Shown here piece by piece: positions 4,904-5,827 of a stretch of DNA of 5,827 bases. Each line of letters begins with the position of its first letter. Positions within the stretch are counted from its first letter, which is position 1. The notes below the pieces were generated by a model. That model did not search any database and was not told the origin of the DNA. It was given only the letters and a program-made list of their open reading frames with translations. This stretch comes from Calditrichota bacterium (GTDB lineage Bacteria; Calditrichota; Calditrichia; RBG-13-44-9): contig JAFGSO010000517.1 of the NCBI GenBank assembly GCA_016934605.1, forward strand, positions 1-5,827. Direction: 5' to 3'. Made by a program: the position numbers and the translations under genes.

Positions 4904-5827
4904 ATGCGCAAGAAAAAAATTAGGGAAGTAAAAGATATATTAGGCTCCGCTTTTGAGTATCAGCTTCACTCTCTATTCAGAAGATATATGATTTTCCGTG
5001 CGGATGCCTCCGCGGTGAGCGATGAGAAGATGAGTGATATTATTGCCAATCTGCTGAGCTCAGGCTACTTTCCCCGAATTTTTCAGGAAGATTCCCGGAT
5101 TGTCATGCAGGTTTCCAGCTCAAAACCGGTAGAAAAGAAACCCAGAATCTGGATAAATATTTTGCTCTTTCTGGTGACGATCGTTACCACCATGATGGCC
5201 GGATCTATCATGGTGGGAAAAGATTATTTTGTGGATTTCGGAAATATCTTTTATGGCTGGAAATATTCTCTGGCCATTTTAACCATATTAACCTTTCATG
5301 AATTTGGTCATTATCTCTCAGCACAATATCACCGGATTCAGGCAACACTGCCTTATTATATTCCTCTTCCGCTCCCCGGATTTCATTTCGGCACACTGGG
5401 GGCATTTATCAGGATGAAGTCACCTATTCAGAACCGGAGATCTTTGTTGGATGTGGGCGCTGCCGGACCCCTGGCAGGATTTGTTGTCAGTATATTCTTT
5501 TTGATTATTGGATACTCAATATTACCCGATACTTCCGGAATAATTGCTTTTATTGAAACAATCCATCCGATGAATGTCTCGGGGGAAGGAACAATCAATA
5601 TTGTGCTGGGAAAGTCTCTCCTCTTTGCTTTTTTCAATGATGTGATCGGGGGAGGGCGGCTGCCCATGAATGAGATCTATCATTTTCCCTATATTTTTGC
5701 CGGATGGATCGGGCTATTGGTTACAGCTATCAATCTTATTCCGATCGGGCAGCTGGACGGAGGTCATATTCTTTATGCGCTGGTCAGGCAAAAAGCCCGC
5801 CTGGTGGGTATCCTTTCCTTCTCACTG
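4904..5827 (+). CDS. Site-2 protease family (M50) membrane metallopeptidase, 3' truncated by window end
   Basis: A zinc intramembrane protease; the family cleaves transmembrane substrates during regulated proteolysis. 308 codons are present with no stop, so the gene continues past the window. Residues 1-80 form a basic, soluble N-terminal domain ending in SSSKPVEKKP. The membrane part begins with a segment at about 82-104, then a helix at about 118-141 carrying the zinc motif HEFGH (H132, E133, H136). Next come PYYIPLPLPG and GTLGAFIRMKSPIQNRRSLL (164-183), then DVGAAGPLAG before another helix (about 186-206). A final helix leads into NLIPIGQLDGGH (277-288), whose D285 is the expected third zinc ligand. 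The GTLGAF and N..P.G.LDG signatures resemble the EGY-like S2P branch of plants, cyanobacteria and other bacteria, rather than the RseP type; no PDZ domain is seen before the truncation. Substrate is unknown. Confidence 0.94.
   Translation, partial: MRKKKIREVKDILGSAFEYQLHSLFRRYMIFRADASAVSDEKMSDIIANLLSSGYFPRIFQEDSRIVMQVSSSKPVEKKPRIWINILLFLVTIVTTMMAGSIMVGKDYFVDFGNIFYGWKYSLAILTILTFHEFGHYLSAQYHRIQATLPYYIPLPLPGFHFGTLGAFIRMKSPIQNRRSLLDVGAAGPLAGFVVSIFFLIIGYSILPDTSGIIAFIETIHPMNVSGEGTINIVLGKSLLFAFFNDVIGGGRLPMNEIYHFPYIFAGWIGLLVTAINLIPIGQLDGGHILYALVRQKARLVGILSFSL

Noticed and set aside
5428..5667. 79-codon minus-strand open frame inside the M50 gene
   Set aside because: It is fully antisense to the conserved membrane protease region and is low-complexity Pro/Ile/Thr-rich. 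It is a shadow frame.

Overview
The window carries six same-strand (+) protein-coding genes packed with short gaps, the first and last cut by the window edges. Base composition is moderately AT-rich by eye, and Shine-Dalgarno (SD) sites are good in front of some genes and absent in front of others. A MltD-like, LysM-bearing murein transglycosylase implies a peptidoglycan-containing, probably diderm (Gram-negative) bacterium. I cannot place the phylum from sequence alone. The overall style (orphan STAS protein, GAF histidine kinase, exported isoaspartyl methyltransferase, plant-EGY-like site-2 protease) fits environmental lineages of the FCB or deltaproteobacterial type, but that is only an impression.

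Layout: 1-1041 is the C-terminal part of a lytic transglycosylase with LysM repeats. 1038-1391 is a single-domain STAS anti-sigma-factor-antagonist-like protein that overlaps the previous gene by 4 bases. 1392-1506 is a short intergenic stretch with a strong hairpin and a palindrome. 1507-2211 is endonuclease V (nfi). 2245-3966 is a soluble GAF-containing sensor histidine kinase. 4038-4790 is protein-L-isoaspartate O-methyltransferase (pcm) with an N-terminal export or anchor sequence. 4791-4903 is a short gap. 4904 to the window end is the N-terminal part of an M50 (site-2 protease) membrane metallopeptidase that continues beyond the window.

Functionally the set combines envelope maintenance (murein cleavage, intramembrane proteolysis, envelope protein repair), DNA damage repair (deaminated purines) and signalling (STAS switch, histidine kinase). 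The first two genes are translationally coupled. The rest may be one loose operon or several short units. No response regulator, anti-sigma kinase or phosphatase is encoded here, so both signalling proteins are orphans within the window.

I found no RNA gene, CRISPR array, insertion sequence or phage element. All genes belong to recognisable families, and I do not see a clearly new system. The points most worth a second look are the exported methyltransferase, the STAS-transglycosylase coupling, the NKFDE motif in the kinase GAF domain, and the hairpin region ahead of nfi.
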